Below, one piece after another: positions 8,272-17,155 of a DNA stretch of 64,000 nt. A program made the translations under genes and the position numbers. Each line of letters starts with the position of its first letter. The stretch's first letter is position 1. The notes under the pieces are model-generated. The model made no database searches, was not told the DNA's origin, and saw only the letters and a list, made by a program, of their open reading frames with translations. This DNA is from Halobacillus litoralis. GTDB taxonomy: Bacteria; Bacillota; Bacilli; Bacillales; Halobacillaceae. The stretch is taken from positions 372,001-436,000 of the forward strand of contig NZ_JAIVKN010000002.1 in the NCBI RefSeq assembly GCF_020524025.1. Reading direction: 5' to 3'.

Positions 8272-9723
8272 TTACGCATACCAGCCGGGAGATGCTAATG
8301 TCCGGTTGATATTCAAATGTTTGGTCTCGGTAAAAGCATAAAGACCTTGAGGACCAAGTTCTCTGCCGATCCCGCTTTGTTTATAGCCACCCCATGAAGC
8401 TTCTATATAAGGGATATGATAGTTGTTCACCCACACCGTGCCTGCCTGGAGCTTAGATCCTACTCTTTCTGCTCTTTCAATATCAGCGGAAAGTACACCC
8501 GCGGCCAGACCGTAGATGGTGTCGTTCGCTAAATAGACCGCTTCTTCTTCATCCTTAAACGGCTGAATTGTAATCACCGGCCCAAAGATTTCTTCCTGGA
8601 CAATGCTCATTTCCTGCGTGACATCTGCAAAAACGGCGGGACGCATGTAATAGCCTTTGTCCTGAAGGATCTCTCCACCATATAAGGTCGCGCCTTCTTC
8701 TACACCTTTCTTTAAATAGCCCGTTACTTTCTCAAAATGGGAGCGGTTGATGATCGGTCCCATCTCAGTGGAATCATCCATGGGATCTCCTACGTTGATT
8801 TCTTCTATTCTCTCTTTCAACCGCTGGAGCACCTCAGGATAAATCGACTCCTGTACGAGTATTCTTGAAGAAGCGACACAGACTTCTCCCTGATTGAAGT
8901 AGCCTCCAAACAAAATCCATTCCACTGCGTTGTTGATTTCTGCATCATCAAACACAAGGAGCGGAGATTTGCCTCCTAATTCAAGCGAAACCCTTTTTAA
9001 AGAGCGCGCGCATGTTTCATTGATCTTCCGTCCTGTTTCCGATCCACCCGTAAATGATACTTTGTCGGTCAGCGGGTGGGTGACCAGTGAGTCCCCCACC
9101 GGGTCACCGTCTCCTAAGACGACATTAAAGACGCCTTCAGGAAGATCGATCCGATCGAAGATTTCTACGACCTTTAAGATAGATAGCGGCGTGACTTCTG
9201 AAGGTTTAAAAACAACGGTATTCCCTGCCGCCAAAGCAGGGGCAATCTTCCACATTCCGAGTAAGAGTGGGAAATTCCACGGCACAATCAGGGCACAAAC
9301 GCCGATCGGTTCCCGTAAGATCCAGCTGGATGTGCCGTCATCCATCGAGATATCTTTCGGCGTTTCTTGTTCGATAAGGCCGGCATAGTAACGCAGACAA
9401 GTGACTGTATCCTCAACATCGATGACGGATTCTCTGATCGGCTTTCCGGTGTTCCGTGATTCGATCTCCGCTATTTCATCGGCAGCTGCTTCAATTCCAT
9501 CGGCAGCCTTCCTTAGAAATTCTGTGCGCTTCTTTTTATTTGTTGACCAGTCTGTTCTTGTAAAAGCTTCACGCGCTGCATGGACAGCTTTTTCCGTCTG
9601 TTCTTTAGAAGCTTCTTGAATCGTTTGGATGACTTGTTCGTTATGCGGATTGGTGAGTACTCTTTCTTTTCCGTCCCCAGACTCCCAGGTTCCATTGATA
9701 TAGACGTGTTTTTCTGTAGACAT
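8272..9723 (-). CDS. NAD(P)-dependent aldehyde dehydrogenase, betaine-aldehyde/aminoaldehyde type
   Basis: This is a 483-residue ALDH-superfamily enzyme with PWNFPLLLGMWKIAPALAAG, FTGGSETGRKI, the general base E248 in LELGGKSP and the nucleophile C282 in NQGEVCVASSR. The C-terminus (WVNNYHIPYIEASWGGYKQS) resembles GbsA and aminoaldehyde dehydrogenases. A 4-guanidino- or 4-aminobutyraldehyde substrate would feed the ureohydrolase and GABA genes upstream; this is inferred. A longer frame starts at ATG 9744, but AGGAGAGG lies 6 bases before ATG 9723, which is therefore preferred. It follows the YjiH-type gene closely. Confidence 0.88.
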   Translation of the reverse strand: MSTEKHVYINGTWESGDGKERVLTNPHNEQVIQTIQEASKEQTEKAVHAAREAFTRTDWSTNKKKRTEFLRKAADGIEAAADEIAEIESRNTGKPIRESVIDVEDTVTCLRYYAGLIEQETPKDISMDDGTSSWILREPIGVCALIVPWNFPLLLGMWKIAPALAAGNTVVFKPSEVTPLSILKVVEIFDRIDLPEGVFNVVLGDGDPVGDSLVTHPLTDKVSFTGGSETGRKINETCARSLKRVSLELGGKSPLLVFDDAEINNAVEWILFGGYFNQGEVCVASSRILVQESIYPEVLQRLKERIEEINVGDPMDDSTEMGPIINRSHFEKVTGYLKKGVEEGATLYGGEILQDKGYYMRPAVFADVTQEMSIVQEEIFGPVITIQPFKDEEEAVYLANDTIYGLAAGVLSADIERAERVGSKLQAGTVWVNNYHIPYIEASWGGYKQSGIGRELGPQGLYAFTETKHLNINRTLASPGWYA

Positions 9724-9752
9724 TCCATTCCTCTCCTTTTTCATAGGTCACC

Positions 9753-11144
9753 TTAAAAAAAGAACAGGTGCGCCATAATGGCGATAATCGGCAGTGTAAT
9801 TAATGTTCGCTGCAGGAAAATGACAATAAGGTCTACCATACCGACAGGGATCTTTGATTTAATCAGCAGAATTCCTACTTCAGACATATAAATCAGCTGC
9901 GTGACAGATACAGCGGCAATGACAAATCTGGACAGTTCACTCTCGATCCCGCTTCCTACAACGGCAGGCAGGAACATGTCAGCGAAACCGACCAGCATGG
10001 CTGGAGCCGTTTCTACCGGGGAAGGGATCTGCAAAAGCTGCAGAAGACCTACGACCGGGTACGAAAGATAATTAAATACCGGCGTAAATTCCGCTAAAAT
10101 CAGTGCGAGTGTTCCAAGGGCCATGACTAAAGGAAGCAGCCCGAACCAAATATCGAGGACATTTTGGAAGCCCTGTTTAGCGATCTGCTTAAAGCTGGTG
10201 ATGTTCTGGACTTTTTCTAATGCTTTTTTTAGTCCCCACTGAAAATCAGACGTATTCTCAGGAACAGCTTCACTGATTTGTTGTCCAACGGGTTCATAAT
10301 ATTCGTCTTTTTTCTTAGAGAGAGGAGGGATACGCGGACACATAACAGCAGCTGCAAGACCGGCTACGACGATGGTTGCATAAAACGGAACAAACATATG
10401 TTCAAGTCCGATGAAGGTAATGACGACTAAGCTGAAGGCAATCGAAGCGACGGAGAAAGTGGTCGAGATGACGGCTGCTTCCCGCTTCGTATAGAAACCT
10501 TCTTCGTATTGTCTTGTTGTAATGAGGACGCCTACTGTTCCACTGCCCATCCATGAAGCGAAGGCATCAATGGAAGAACGGCCGGGCAGCTTAAAAAGCG
10601 GATACATGATTTTTCGAAAGATCGAACCGACAAACTCCATCAAGCCAAACTCTAACATTAAGGGCATAAGTAAACCTGCAAACAAAAACCATGTTGTCAG
10701 GACTGGAATTAAGGAATAAAGGACGGTTCCTCCAGTAATATCGGCGTACAGCCAGCCCGGCCCCCATTGAAAGATCGTGCAGATGGCAAATACGGCCCCT
10801 ATCGTCCGGATGATCAGCCAAAACGGATGGATCAAAAATAAGGATTGTAGAAAGTCAGATTTCATTATCCACCTGGGTTTGGCGGCCATCGTGTAGGCCG
10901 CCCCCAGAGCAGATAAGGTTAAAATGATAGTCATGAAAATATAAAGGTACCCTTCAAAAAAGGATTGAAGAAATTCAGCCATAATCCCGACACCAATCGT
11001 GACTTTTCCATTGTAATAGATGGGTACTAAGAAGAGCAGAGCACCAAGTACCGATGGAATGATAAACATCCGGTAATCTCTTTTCGTGAAAGACGACGCG
11101 TCTGTTCCTTCCTGCCAATGGTCCACTTTTTCCTGCGAGTTCAC
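9753..11144 (-). CDS. YjiH-type membrane protein with nucleoside-recognition (Gate) domain
   Basis: The protein of about 463 residues has roughly 10 to 12 hydrophobic segments, including MPLMLEFGLMEFVGSIFRKI and IWFGLLPLVMALGTLALILA. The pattern GRSSIDAFASWMGSGTVGVL is typical of Gate-domain, YjiH-like proteins. Their transport function is poorly known, and uptake of a nitrogenous substrate such as a guanidino acid or polyamine would fit the operon. The start is uncertain. AAGGGGG lies only one base before ATG 11150 but 7 bases before the in-frame GTG 11144, which is used here. The central cytosolic loop (about 250-300) is Glu-rich. Confidence 0.75.
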   Translation of the reverse strand: MNSQEKVDHWQEGTDASSFTKRDYRMFIIPSVLGALLFLVPIYYNGKVTIGVGIMAEFLQSFFEGYLYIFMTIILTLSALGAAYTMAAKPRWIMKSDFLQSLFLIHPFWLIIRTIGAVFAICTIFQWGPGWLYADITGGTVLYSLIPVLTTWFLFAGLLMPLMLEFGLMEFVGSIFRKIMYPLFKLPGRSSIDAFASWMGSGTVGVLITTRQYEEGFYTKREAAVISTTFSVASIAFSLVVITFIGLEHMFVPFYATIVVAGLAAAVMCPRIPPLSKKKDEYYEPVGQQISEAVPENTSDFQWGLKKALEKVQNITSFKQIAKQGFQNVLDIWFGLLPLVMALGTLALILAEFTPVFNYLSYPVVGLLQLLQIPSPVETAPAMLVGFADMFLPAVVGSGIESELSRFVIAAVSVTQLIYMSEVGILLIKSKIPVGMVDLIVIFLQRTLITLPIIAIMAHLFFF

Positions 11145-11172
11145 GTGCATTCCCCCTTTTCAAAAATGGTGT

Positions 11173-12135
11173 TTATCTGGTTAAAGCCTTTTGTTCGGCT
11201 CTCTTTTTCATGGCGACAAGGCTGATCATTTCATACCCTACAGCAGAAGCGAGTCCAGCAGTAATATCGCCGGCATCATAGGTTGGCAGGACTTCGACTA
11301 GATCAAACCCTACAAGGTTAAGTCCGTGCAGACCTCTGACACATTCCAACGCTTCATAACTGGTCGGGCCGGCTACTTCAGGCGTTCCCGTACCAGGCGC
11401 ATAAGCCGGATCTACAAAGTCAATGTCGAAGCTGACAAACACCGGGTGATCAGGGCCGATTTTCTCATGAACCCGCTCCAATACTTTTTCAACACCCATT
11501 CGGCGGACATCATTCATCGTCAATACCTCAAAGCCCATGTCTTCAGCATCTTTGATGTCTTCCGGTCCGTAGAGAGGTCCCCGCAGACCGATTTGAATCG
11601 AACGGTCCATATCCAAAAGGCCTTCTTCTGCTGCTCGACGGAATGGCGTACCGTGCATATACTTCTCTCCAAAGTAGTTGTCCCAGGTGTCCCCGTGGCT
11701 GTCAAAATGGACAAAAGCCATCTTGCCATACTTCTTATGGAAGGCGCGCAAGTTTCCTAAGGATATGGAGTGGTCGCCTCCTAAGATGATCGGAGTAACG
11801 GATTTTTCGAGGAGCGGCTCAAGCCCTTCCACGATATTGTCGTATGTACGGTGAATGTTGCCTGGAATGACATCAATATCGCCATAATCCACACCAGAAG
11901 CGTAATCGAAGATATTGACATCCTGATCCGGATTGTAAGGGCGGAGCAGTACCGATGAATTACGGATATGCTGCGGGCCGCCTCTCTGCCCGGTGCGGTT
12001 TGAAGCGGCTGTATCAAAAGGAACACCAAGGACGGCGAAATCAACATTTTCCTCTGTTTTAACGGCTTCTAATCTCATAAATGTGCTCACTCCGCAAAAG
12101 CGTGGAGATAAGGAAGAATCTTTTGGTTTATACAT
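11173..12135 (-). CDS. Ureohydrolase of agmatinase/guanidinobutyrase type
   Basis: This 320-residue arginase-superfamily enzyme keeps the metal ligands GGDHSISL, HFDSHGDT and SFDIDFVDPAYAPGTGTPE. It would hydrolyse a guanidino compound to urea and an amine in the cytoplasm. Agmatine is the generic call. However, the N-terminal SPRFCGVSTFMRL and the neighbouring GABA aminotransferase and succinate-semialdehyde dehydrogenase favour 4-guanidinobutyrate, whose product is GABA itself. That choice is inference. AAAAGGAG precedes the ATG at good spacing. No urease or arginine decarboxylase gene is seen in the window. Confidence 0.88.
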   Translation of the reverse strand: MYKPKDSSLSPRFCGVSTFMRLEAVKTEENVDFAVLGVPFDTAASNRTGQRGGPQHIRNSSVLLRPYNPDQDVNIFDYASGVDYGDIDVIPGNIHRTYDNIVEGLEPLLEKSVTPIILGGDHSISLGNLRAFHKKYGKMAFVHFDSHGDTWDNYFGEKYMHGTPFRRAAEEGLLDMDRSIQIGLRGPLYGPEDIKDAEDMGFEVLTMNDVRRMGVEKVLERVHEKIGPDHPVFVSFDIDFVDPAYAPGTGTPEVAGPTSYEALECVRGLHGLNLVGFDLVEVLPTYDAGDITAGLASAVGYEMISLVAMKKRAEQKALTR

Positions 12136-12165
12136 CTAAAAAACTCCTTTTCTATTTGTGATAGA

Positions 12166-13581
12166 TTACAGACCCAAAGAGATATATTTCGTTTCAAGAT
12201 ATTCCTCTATGCCCTGTGGACCGCCTTCTCTTCCCATGCCACTTTCTTTAAACCCTCCAAATGGAGCCTGAGCGGCAGATGGTGATCCGTCATTCACACC
12301 GACGATGCCATAATCAAGAGCCTCTGACAGCGTAAGTGCCTTACTCATATTTTCCGTGAATAGATAAGCAGCCAGGCCGAACGGTGTATTATTGGCACGT
12401 TCAATCGCATCTTCATCACCTTTGAAAGATGTGATTGGAACGACAGGCCCAAACGTTTCTTCGTTCATACAAAGCATCGAATCATCCACATTTTTCAAAA
12501 CCGTCGGAGGCATAAACAGGCTTCCCTCTAACTGCTCAACTTCGCCTCCTGTGACCAGTTCCGCTCCATGCTCGATTGCATTTTCTATATGTTTTGCCAC
12601 CTTATCGCACGCCGCTTGATTGATCAGCGGGCCGATATCTGTCTCAGGGTCCATGCCATCGCCGACTTTCAACGCTTCGACCGCCAGTTTTAATTTATCG
12701 GTAAATTCATCAATGATTGATTCATGCACGAAGAAACGGTTCGAGCAGATACAGGTCTGGCCGGCATTTCTAAATTTAGAAGCAACCGCTCCTGCAACCG
12801 CTTTGTCTACGTCAGCATCTGCAAGGACGACAAAGGGTGCCTGTCCACCAAGCTCCAGTGAAATTCGTTTCATGGTGTCAGCCGACTTTTTCATCAGCAG
12901 CTTCCCAACCTCAGTCGAACCTGTGAATGAGAGTTTTCTCACTCTCGAATCAGACAGCCATACCTCACTGATCGTTTCAGCATCGCCCGTCAAAATATTG
13001 ATCAATCCAGGAGGAGCGCCTGCTTCAGTGGCAAGCTCTACCAACCTGATCGCTGTTAACGGCGTCTCTTCTGCTGGTTTAATCAGAACCGTGCATCCTG
13101 CTGCTATCGCAGGGGCAATTTTTCTAGTAATCATAGCGGCCGGAAAATTCCAAGGAGTAATGGCTGCCACAACGCCTACCGGCTGCTTTTGAACGAGAAT
13201 CCGCTTATCCGGTTTTGAAGCCGGAATCGTCTGTCCATAAACACGCTTCGCTTCCTCGGCAAACCAGGAAATATAGCTGTTCGCATAACCAATTTCGCCT
13301 TTTGCCTCTTTGAGCGGTTTTCCTTGTTCCTTTGTCATGATCTCCGCCAGTTCTTCGGTGTGCTCTTCAATTAGATGGAACCATCTGTGAAGAAAGGCTG
13401 CCCGTTCATCGGCTGTCGTCTTTCTCCAGACAAGATAGGAACGATGGGCGGCATCGATGGCAAGCCTGGCTTCACGCTCCCCGGCATCCGGTACAGAAGC
13501 CACTACTTCTTGATTGATTGGATTATAGACAGGGAAGGTCTTCTCCGTCTGCACCTGTTCTCCGTCAATAACGATATTCAT
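12166..13581 (-). CDS. gabD: Succinate-semialdehyde dehydrogenase
   Basis: GabD oxidises succinate semialdehyde, the product of GABA transamination, to succinate with NAD(P)+. The 471-residue protein shows PWNFPAAMITRKIAPAIAAG, FTGSTEVGKLLM, base E244 in LELGGQAPF and nucleophile C277 in NAGQTCICSNRFF. The second cysteine two residues later occurs in GabD proteins and can be redox-sensitive. It starts 15 bases after the gabT stop, which supports co-transcription and the GABA assignment over other aldehyde substrates. Confidence 0.92.
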   Translation of the reverse strand: MNIVIDGEQVQTEKTFPVYNPINQEVVASVPDAGEREARLAIDAAHRSYLVWRKTTADERAAFLHRWFHLIEEHTEELAEIMTKEQGKPLKEAKGEIGYANSYISWFAEEAKRVYGQTIPASKPDKRILVQKQPVGVVAAITPWNFPAAMITRKIAPAIAAGCTVLIKPAEETPLTAIRLVELATEAGAPPGLINILTGDAETISEVWLSDSRVRKLSFTGSTEVGKLLMKKSADTMKRISLELGGQAPFVVLADADVDKAVAGAVASKFRNAGQTCICSNRFFVHESIIDEFTDKLKLAVEALKVGDGMDPETDIGPLINQAACDKVAKHIENAIEHGAELVTGGEVEQLEGSLFMPPTVLKNVDDSMLCMNEETFGPVVPITSFKGDEDAIERANNTPFGLAAYLFTENMSKALTLSEALDYGIVGVNDGSPSAAQAPFGGFKESGMGREGGPQGIEEYLETKYISLGL

Positions 13582-13596
13582 AGGGAACCCTCCTTC

Positions 13597-14946
13597 TTAT
13601 GCGTGTTGTGGTGTGTAACAGTTTTTCATCGCTTTTTCTAAAATGGAAAGTCCTTCGTCCAATTCTTCATCAGTAATGACAAGCGGCATTAAGAAGCGGA
13701 TGACATTTCCATACAAACCTGCTCCTAACACTAAGAGCCCTGCATGCTGAGCTTCTGCAATGATTTTTTGTGTCAGCGGTTTATCCGGTGCCTTCGTTTC
13801 CCGGTCTTCCACTATTTCTACAGCAACCATCGCTCCAAGACCACGTACTTCGCCGATACAATCCAGATCTTCAGACAAGCGGTTAAACCTGTCTTTCACA
13901 ACCTCGCCAATATGAAGGGCACGATCGTTCAACCCTTCATTTTCAATGACCTCAATGGCCGCTAAAGCAGCGCGGCAGCCCAGTGGATTCCCGCTGTATG
14001 TACCGCCAAGCTCACCAGCACCCGCAGCATCCATGATTTCGCTTCGCCCAATGACGCCGCTGATTGGTGTTCCGGCTCCAAGCGACTTGGATACGGTAAT
14101 CAAATCAGGAGTGACATCATAGTGATCAATCGCGAAATATTTCCCCGTACGTCCAAACCCTGTTTGAATCTCATCGGCGACAAAGAGAATGCCATGTTCC
14201 TCACAGAGGGCTTTCACAGCCTGGACAAAACGTTGTTCAGGAACAATAAATCCTCCCTCGCCCTGAACAGGCTCCATCACAACGGCGGCAATCGTCTCCG
14301 GCGCAACTTCTGTCAAAAGAAACTTCTTGAATTCCTCAATCATAAAATTGGTGTACGCTTCCTCTGTCATCTCACGAGGTTTACGGTATGGATACGGGAA
14401 CGGGGCTTTATATACCTCCGGCGCAAACGGTCCAAAGCCAAACTTATAAGGCTTCACCTTGCTCGTCATCGACATCGTCATTAGTGTCCTACCGTGGAAA
14501 GCGTTTTCAAAAGTCACTACCGCCTGTCTTCCCGTATACTTTCTCGCCACCTTCACCGCATTCTCAACCGCTTCGGCCCCGCTGTTCTGCAGTAATACCT
14601 TCTTATCATGAGAACCCGGAGCAAGAGCGGCCAATTTTTCAGCAAGCTCGATATACGGTTCATACATCATGACGTTGAATCCTGTATGAATATACTGATC
14701 CACTTGATCATGCAGCGCTTTTGTCACTGTCGGATGGCAGTGACCGACGTTGATCGTCCCGATCGCACCGGCAAAATCAATGAACGTATTTCCATCCACA
14801 TCGGTCACCTTCGCGCCATCTGCCTTCGCAGCAAACGTCGGAATACCGTAACTGACCGCATTCGGTACAATTTGATGACGCCTCTCTAATAGCTCACTTG
14901 CCTTTGGACCCGGGATATTCGTTTCAATAGAAGCATGCGTTGTCAT
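13597..14946 (-). CDS. gabT: 4-aminobutyrate aminotransferase
   Basis: This is a class III PLP aminotransferase of 449 residues, the usual GabT length. The PLP lysine is K287 in TVSKSLGAGTPISG, the cofactor aspartate is D258 in VADEIQTGFGRTG, and NSGAEAVENAVKVAR is the conserved phosphate-loop area. It moves the amino group of GABA to 2-oxoglutarate to give succinate semialdehyde and glutamate. It is flanked by its regulator and gabD with 15-base gaps on each side. 5-aminovalerate is an alternative substrate in this family. Confidence 0.93.
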   Translation of the reverse strand: MTTHASIETNIPGPKASELLERRHQIVPNAVSYGIPTFAAKADGAKVTDVDGNTFIDFAGAIGTINVGHCHPTVTKALHDQVDQYIHTGFNVMMYEPYIELAEKLAALAPGSHDKKVLLQNSGAEAVENAVKVARKYTGRQAVVTFENAFHGRTLMTMSMTSKVKPYKFGFGPFAPEVYKAPFPYPYRKPREMTEEAYTNFMIEEFKKFLLTEVAPETIAAVVMEPVQGEGGFIVPEQRFVQAVKALCEEHGILFVADEIQTGFGRTGKYFAIDHYDVTPDLITVSKSLGAGTPISGVIGRSEIMDAAGAGELGGTYSGNPLGCRAALAAIEVIENEGLNDRALHIGEVVKDRFNRLSEDLDCIGEVRGLGAMVAVEIVEDRETKAPDKPLTQKIIAEAQHAGLLVLGAGLYGNVIRFLMPLVITDEELDEGLSILEKAMKNCYTPQHA

Positions 14947-14961
14947 GGATTTATTCCTCCT

Positions 14962-15618
14962 CTAATTAAAAATCGATGTTCTTTCAGCAAGATCATTCAG
15001 AGTAGAAAGCATATGGGATTCAATCGCTTTTTTAGCCGCTGCAGCGTCCCGTTTTTTCAGTGCCTTCACCACTTCCCGGTGCTCCGGTACAGAAAGGACC
15101 TGATCCATCGGCGTTGTGTAGAAGTTGTCTCTCAGAATCAAATAGCAGTCCGCCCATTGGTTCAGCCTTTCCACTTCCTGCAGAAGAAACTTGTTCCCAG
15201 CGACTTTAGCCGGATATGCATGAATATGAGAGTTGATTCGCAGGAACTCTTCATAGTCCTTGTCCTCATAAGCCTTTACTTCTTCTTTAAGCAGCTCGTC
15301 CAGCTCTTTGAAATGCTCATCCGTCATTTGATGGATCGCTGACTCTGCAGCATAGCTCTCAAGCACAATGCGGAGATTAAACACATCTTCAAGCTCTTTA
15401 TCAGACGGACTGCAGACAAAAGCACCCCTGTGTGGAACGAGTTCAATCAGTCCCTCGTTTTCAAGCTTGGTAAATGCAGCCCGGATCGGAGTCCGGCTCA
15501 TCTCCAGCTCATTGCTCACCCAGTCTTCGGTTACTCTCTGACCCGGCACCAGGCGTTTCAGCATAATGGCGCGTTTAATTTTTTCATAAGCGATCGCTTC
15601 GTTTTTCTTTTTATTCAT
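14962..15618 (-). CDS. GntR-family (FCD/FadR subfamily) transcriptional regulator
   Basis: The N-terminal winged helix (VTEDWVSNELEMSRTPIRAA) is followed by an all-helical FCD effector domain with conserved histidines such as NSHIHAYPAKVAGN and EHREVV. It is the first gene of the nine-gene operon and probably controls it in response to an acid such as GABA, a guanidino acid or a catabolite. The longest frame starts at 15633, but GGTGG lies 8 bases before ATG 15618, so a 218-residue product is chosen. A 12-base palindrome lies just upstream at 15645-15656. Confidence 0.85.
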   Translation of the reverse strand: MNKKKNEAIAYEKIKRAIMLKRLVPGQRVTEDWVSNELEMSRTPIRAAFTKLENEGLIELVPHRGAFVCSPSDKELEDVFNLRIVLESYAAESAIHQMTDEHFKELDELLKEEVKAYEDKDYEEFLRINSHIHAYPAKVAGNKFLLQEVERLNQWADCYLILRDNFYTTPMDQVLSVPEHREVVKALKKRDAAAAKKAIESHMLSTLNDLAERTSIFN

Positions 15619-15644
15619 TTTCTCTACCACCATTGTGTTTAAAG

Positions 15645-15656
15645 ATTGTATACAAT
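15645..15656 (-). promoter_or_regulatory. Probable operator of the GntR/FCD regulator
   Basis: ATTGTATACAAT is a perfect palindrome of the TNGTATACNA type bound by many FCD-subfamily GntR regulators. It lies 27 bases upstream of the regulator's start codon and overlaps a TATACA-like -10 element. A related, imperfect TATATACAAC follows at 15660-15669. Binding would autoregulate the whole operon. Confidence 0.6.
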
Positions 15657-15780
15657 TTCTATATACAACAAGTCTATAATAAAAATTATCAGATTTCTAC
15701 AATTTTTCTGAAAATAAATCTTTTGGATCGATTCCAGTCCTGTCCTTATAGGAACGAAAAGATGAATTTTTTATCAGTAA

Positions 15781-15820
15781 AGTAACAAGGGTGATTAAGT
15801 AGAGACCCTTGAATGTATTA
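15781..15820. repeat. Copy A of a dispersed intergenic repeat
   Basis: AGTAACAAGG, then about 15 variable bases, then CCCTTG and ATGTATTA recur at 29535-29573. The core is an inverted repeat, CAAGGGT (15786-15792) with ACCCTTG (15805-15811). A second small inverted repeat GAATGTAT/ATACATTC follows. Function is unknown. Confidence 0.45.
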
Positions 15821-15834
15821 ACGGTTATACATTC

Positions 15835-15880
15835 AAAAAAAGCCTTAAGACAGAGATCTCTGTCTTAAGGCTTTTTTTGT
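15835..15880 (-). terminator. Strong terminator downstream of the lactonase gene
   Basis: AGCCTTAAGACAGAGA at 15841-15856 is followed directly by its exact complement at 15857-15872. A-rich and T-rich flanks lie on both sides, so it can act in both directions. It ends the lactonase transcript before the GntR operon promoter. Confidence 0.9.
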
Positions 15881-15901
15881 TTAAATATGAAGCTGTTTTA
15901 C

Positions 15902-16951
15902 TTAAGCACCAGTCGTAAACTTCACACAAACCGGTTCAGGAACATACACATCGGATTGAACGAGGGTCAGCTTTCCAGTTTCTTTGTCTCTTTCAAACAA
16001 TGTCATCGTGTTTGATTTCTGGTTCGTTGCAATCAAGAATTCTTCTGAAGGGTCCAGGACAAAATCACGCGGCCAGTTTCCTTCTGTGGATGTCCAGTCA
16101 ATAAACGTTAATTCACCAGAGTCCTGGTCGACTTTATAAACCGCAATCGTGTTATGACCGCGGTTTCCAGCATAAACGAATTGTCCATCAGAAGAAATAT
16201 GAATCGCACTGCCATCATTTGTTTCATTAAAGTCTGTAGGAATTGTTGAGATTGCCTGCTGTTGAGTGAAGCTTCCGTCTTTCTCATCGTATTGAAGCAC
16301 AAGAACCTCTGAACTCAATTCGGTCATTACATAAGCGATCTTCTGATTCGGATGGAATGTGATATGGCGAGGGCCTGAGCCAGGAGCTGTATTGAACACT
16401 TGCGCTTCATTCAACTTCCCATTATCAGCAACATACGTAATGACTCGGTCACTTCCAAGATCAATCGCAATCACATATTTTTCATCCGGTGTAAAACCAG
16501 CATAGTGCATGTGCGGTTTTTCCTGACGTTCATGTGGACCCGTACCTTCATGTTCCACTACGGAAGTGGCAGGGTTCAAGAATCCATCTTCGTTCGTTAA
16601 GTAAGAAGCAATTTTCGTTGTATGATAATTGGCTGTCACTACTGTGTTTGTTTCATGATCGACACTCACGTGACAGGGAGGAGACCCGGCAGCAAATTGA
16701 TCATTTAATTTCGTTAACTCACCCGTTTCTTCATGAATGGAGAAAGCTGTTACACCGCCATTTTCTCCGTCCTTTGTGACCGCATATAAATTTTTATTAT
16801 CGTCACTTACGGTAACGTAGGTTGGGTTACCAAGCTCTGCCGCCAGCTTCACACCGCTTAGTTCTTTATTGTCTGTATCGAGTGTGAACTGATAAACGCC
16901 TTTACTATCTTGTTTCGTATACGTTCCAACATATCCTGTGTACTTTGTCAT
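15902..16951 (-). CDS. Lactonase-family beta-propeller protein (6-phosphogluconolactonase-like, YkgB/Pgl type)
   Basis: The 349-residue protein matches the seven-bladed lactonase family. It begins TKYTGYVGTYTKQDSKGVY and has PPCHVSVDHE, GTGPHERQEKPHMHYAGFTP, PGSGPRHITFHP and GNWPRDFVLDPSEEFLIATN. Bacterial members hydrolyse 6-phosphogluconolactone in the pentose phosphate pathway, and some act on other lactones. AAAAGGAG precedes the ATG. It stands alone, with a terminator after it and no pathway neighbour, so the exact substrate is not fixed by context. No signal peptide is present. Confidence 0.85.
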   Translation of the reverse strand: MTKYTGYVGTYTKQDSKGVYQFTLDTDNKELSGVKLAAELGNPTYVTVSDDNKNLYAVTKDGENGGVTAFSIHEETGELTKLNDQFAAGSPPCHVSVDHETNTVVTANYHTTKIASYLTNEDGFLNPATSVVEHEGTGPHERQEKPHMHYAGFTPDEKYVIAIDLGSDRVITYVADNGKLNEAQVFNTAPGSGPRHITFHPNQKIAYVMTELSSEVLVLQYDEKDGSFTQQQAISTIPTDFNETNDGSAIHISSDGQFVYAGNRGHNTIAVYKVDQDSGELTFIDWTSTEGNWPRDFVLDPSEEFLIATNQKSNTMTLFERDKETGKLTLVQSDVYVPEPVCVKFTTGA

Positions 16952-17155
16952 TGTAAAACTCCTTTTACGATTAGTATGGAGACCTCACTAGTTAAGCGTT
17001 CCCTGACAATTATCTCATAAACTGAGTCGGATGCTAAATGAAGACCTAATAAAAAGGACAGTATTGAACTTCTGTATAATCAGGCACCGACATCGACTAC
17101 ATTACCTTTTACCGCCCTAACATACCGGTATCGGGGACAATTATAGAATTATTGG

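Noticed and set aside
8930-9388. Plus-strand 152-codon frame
   Set aside because: It is antisense to the aldehyde dehydrogenase gene. Its Ser/Pro-rich product reflects the codon pattern of the opposite strand.
12620-13192. Plus-strand 190-codon frame
   Set aside because: It is antisense to gabD, with no start signal; a shadow frame.
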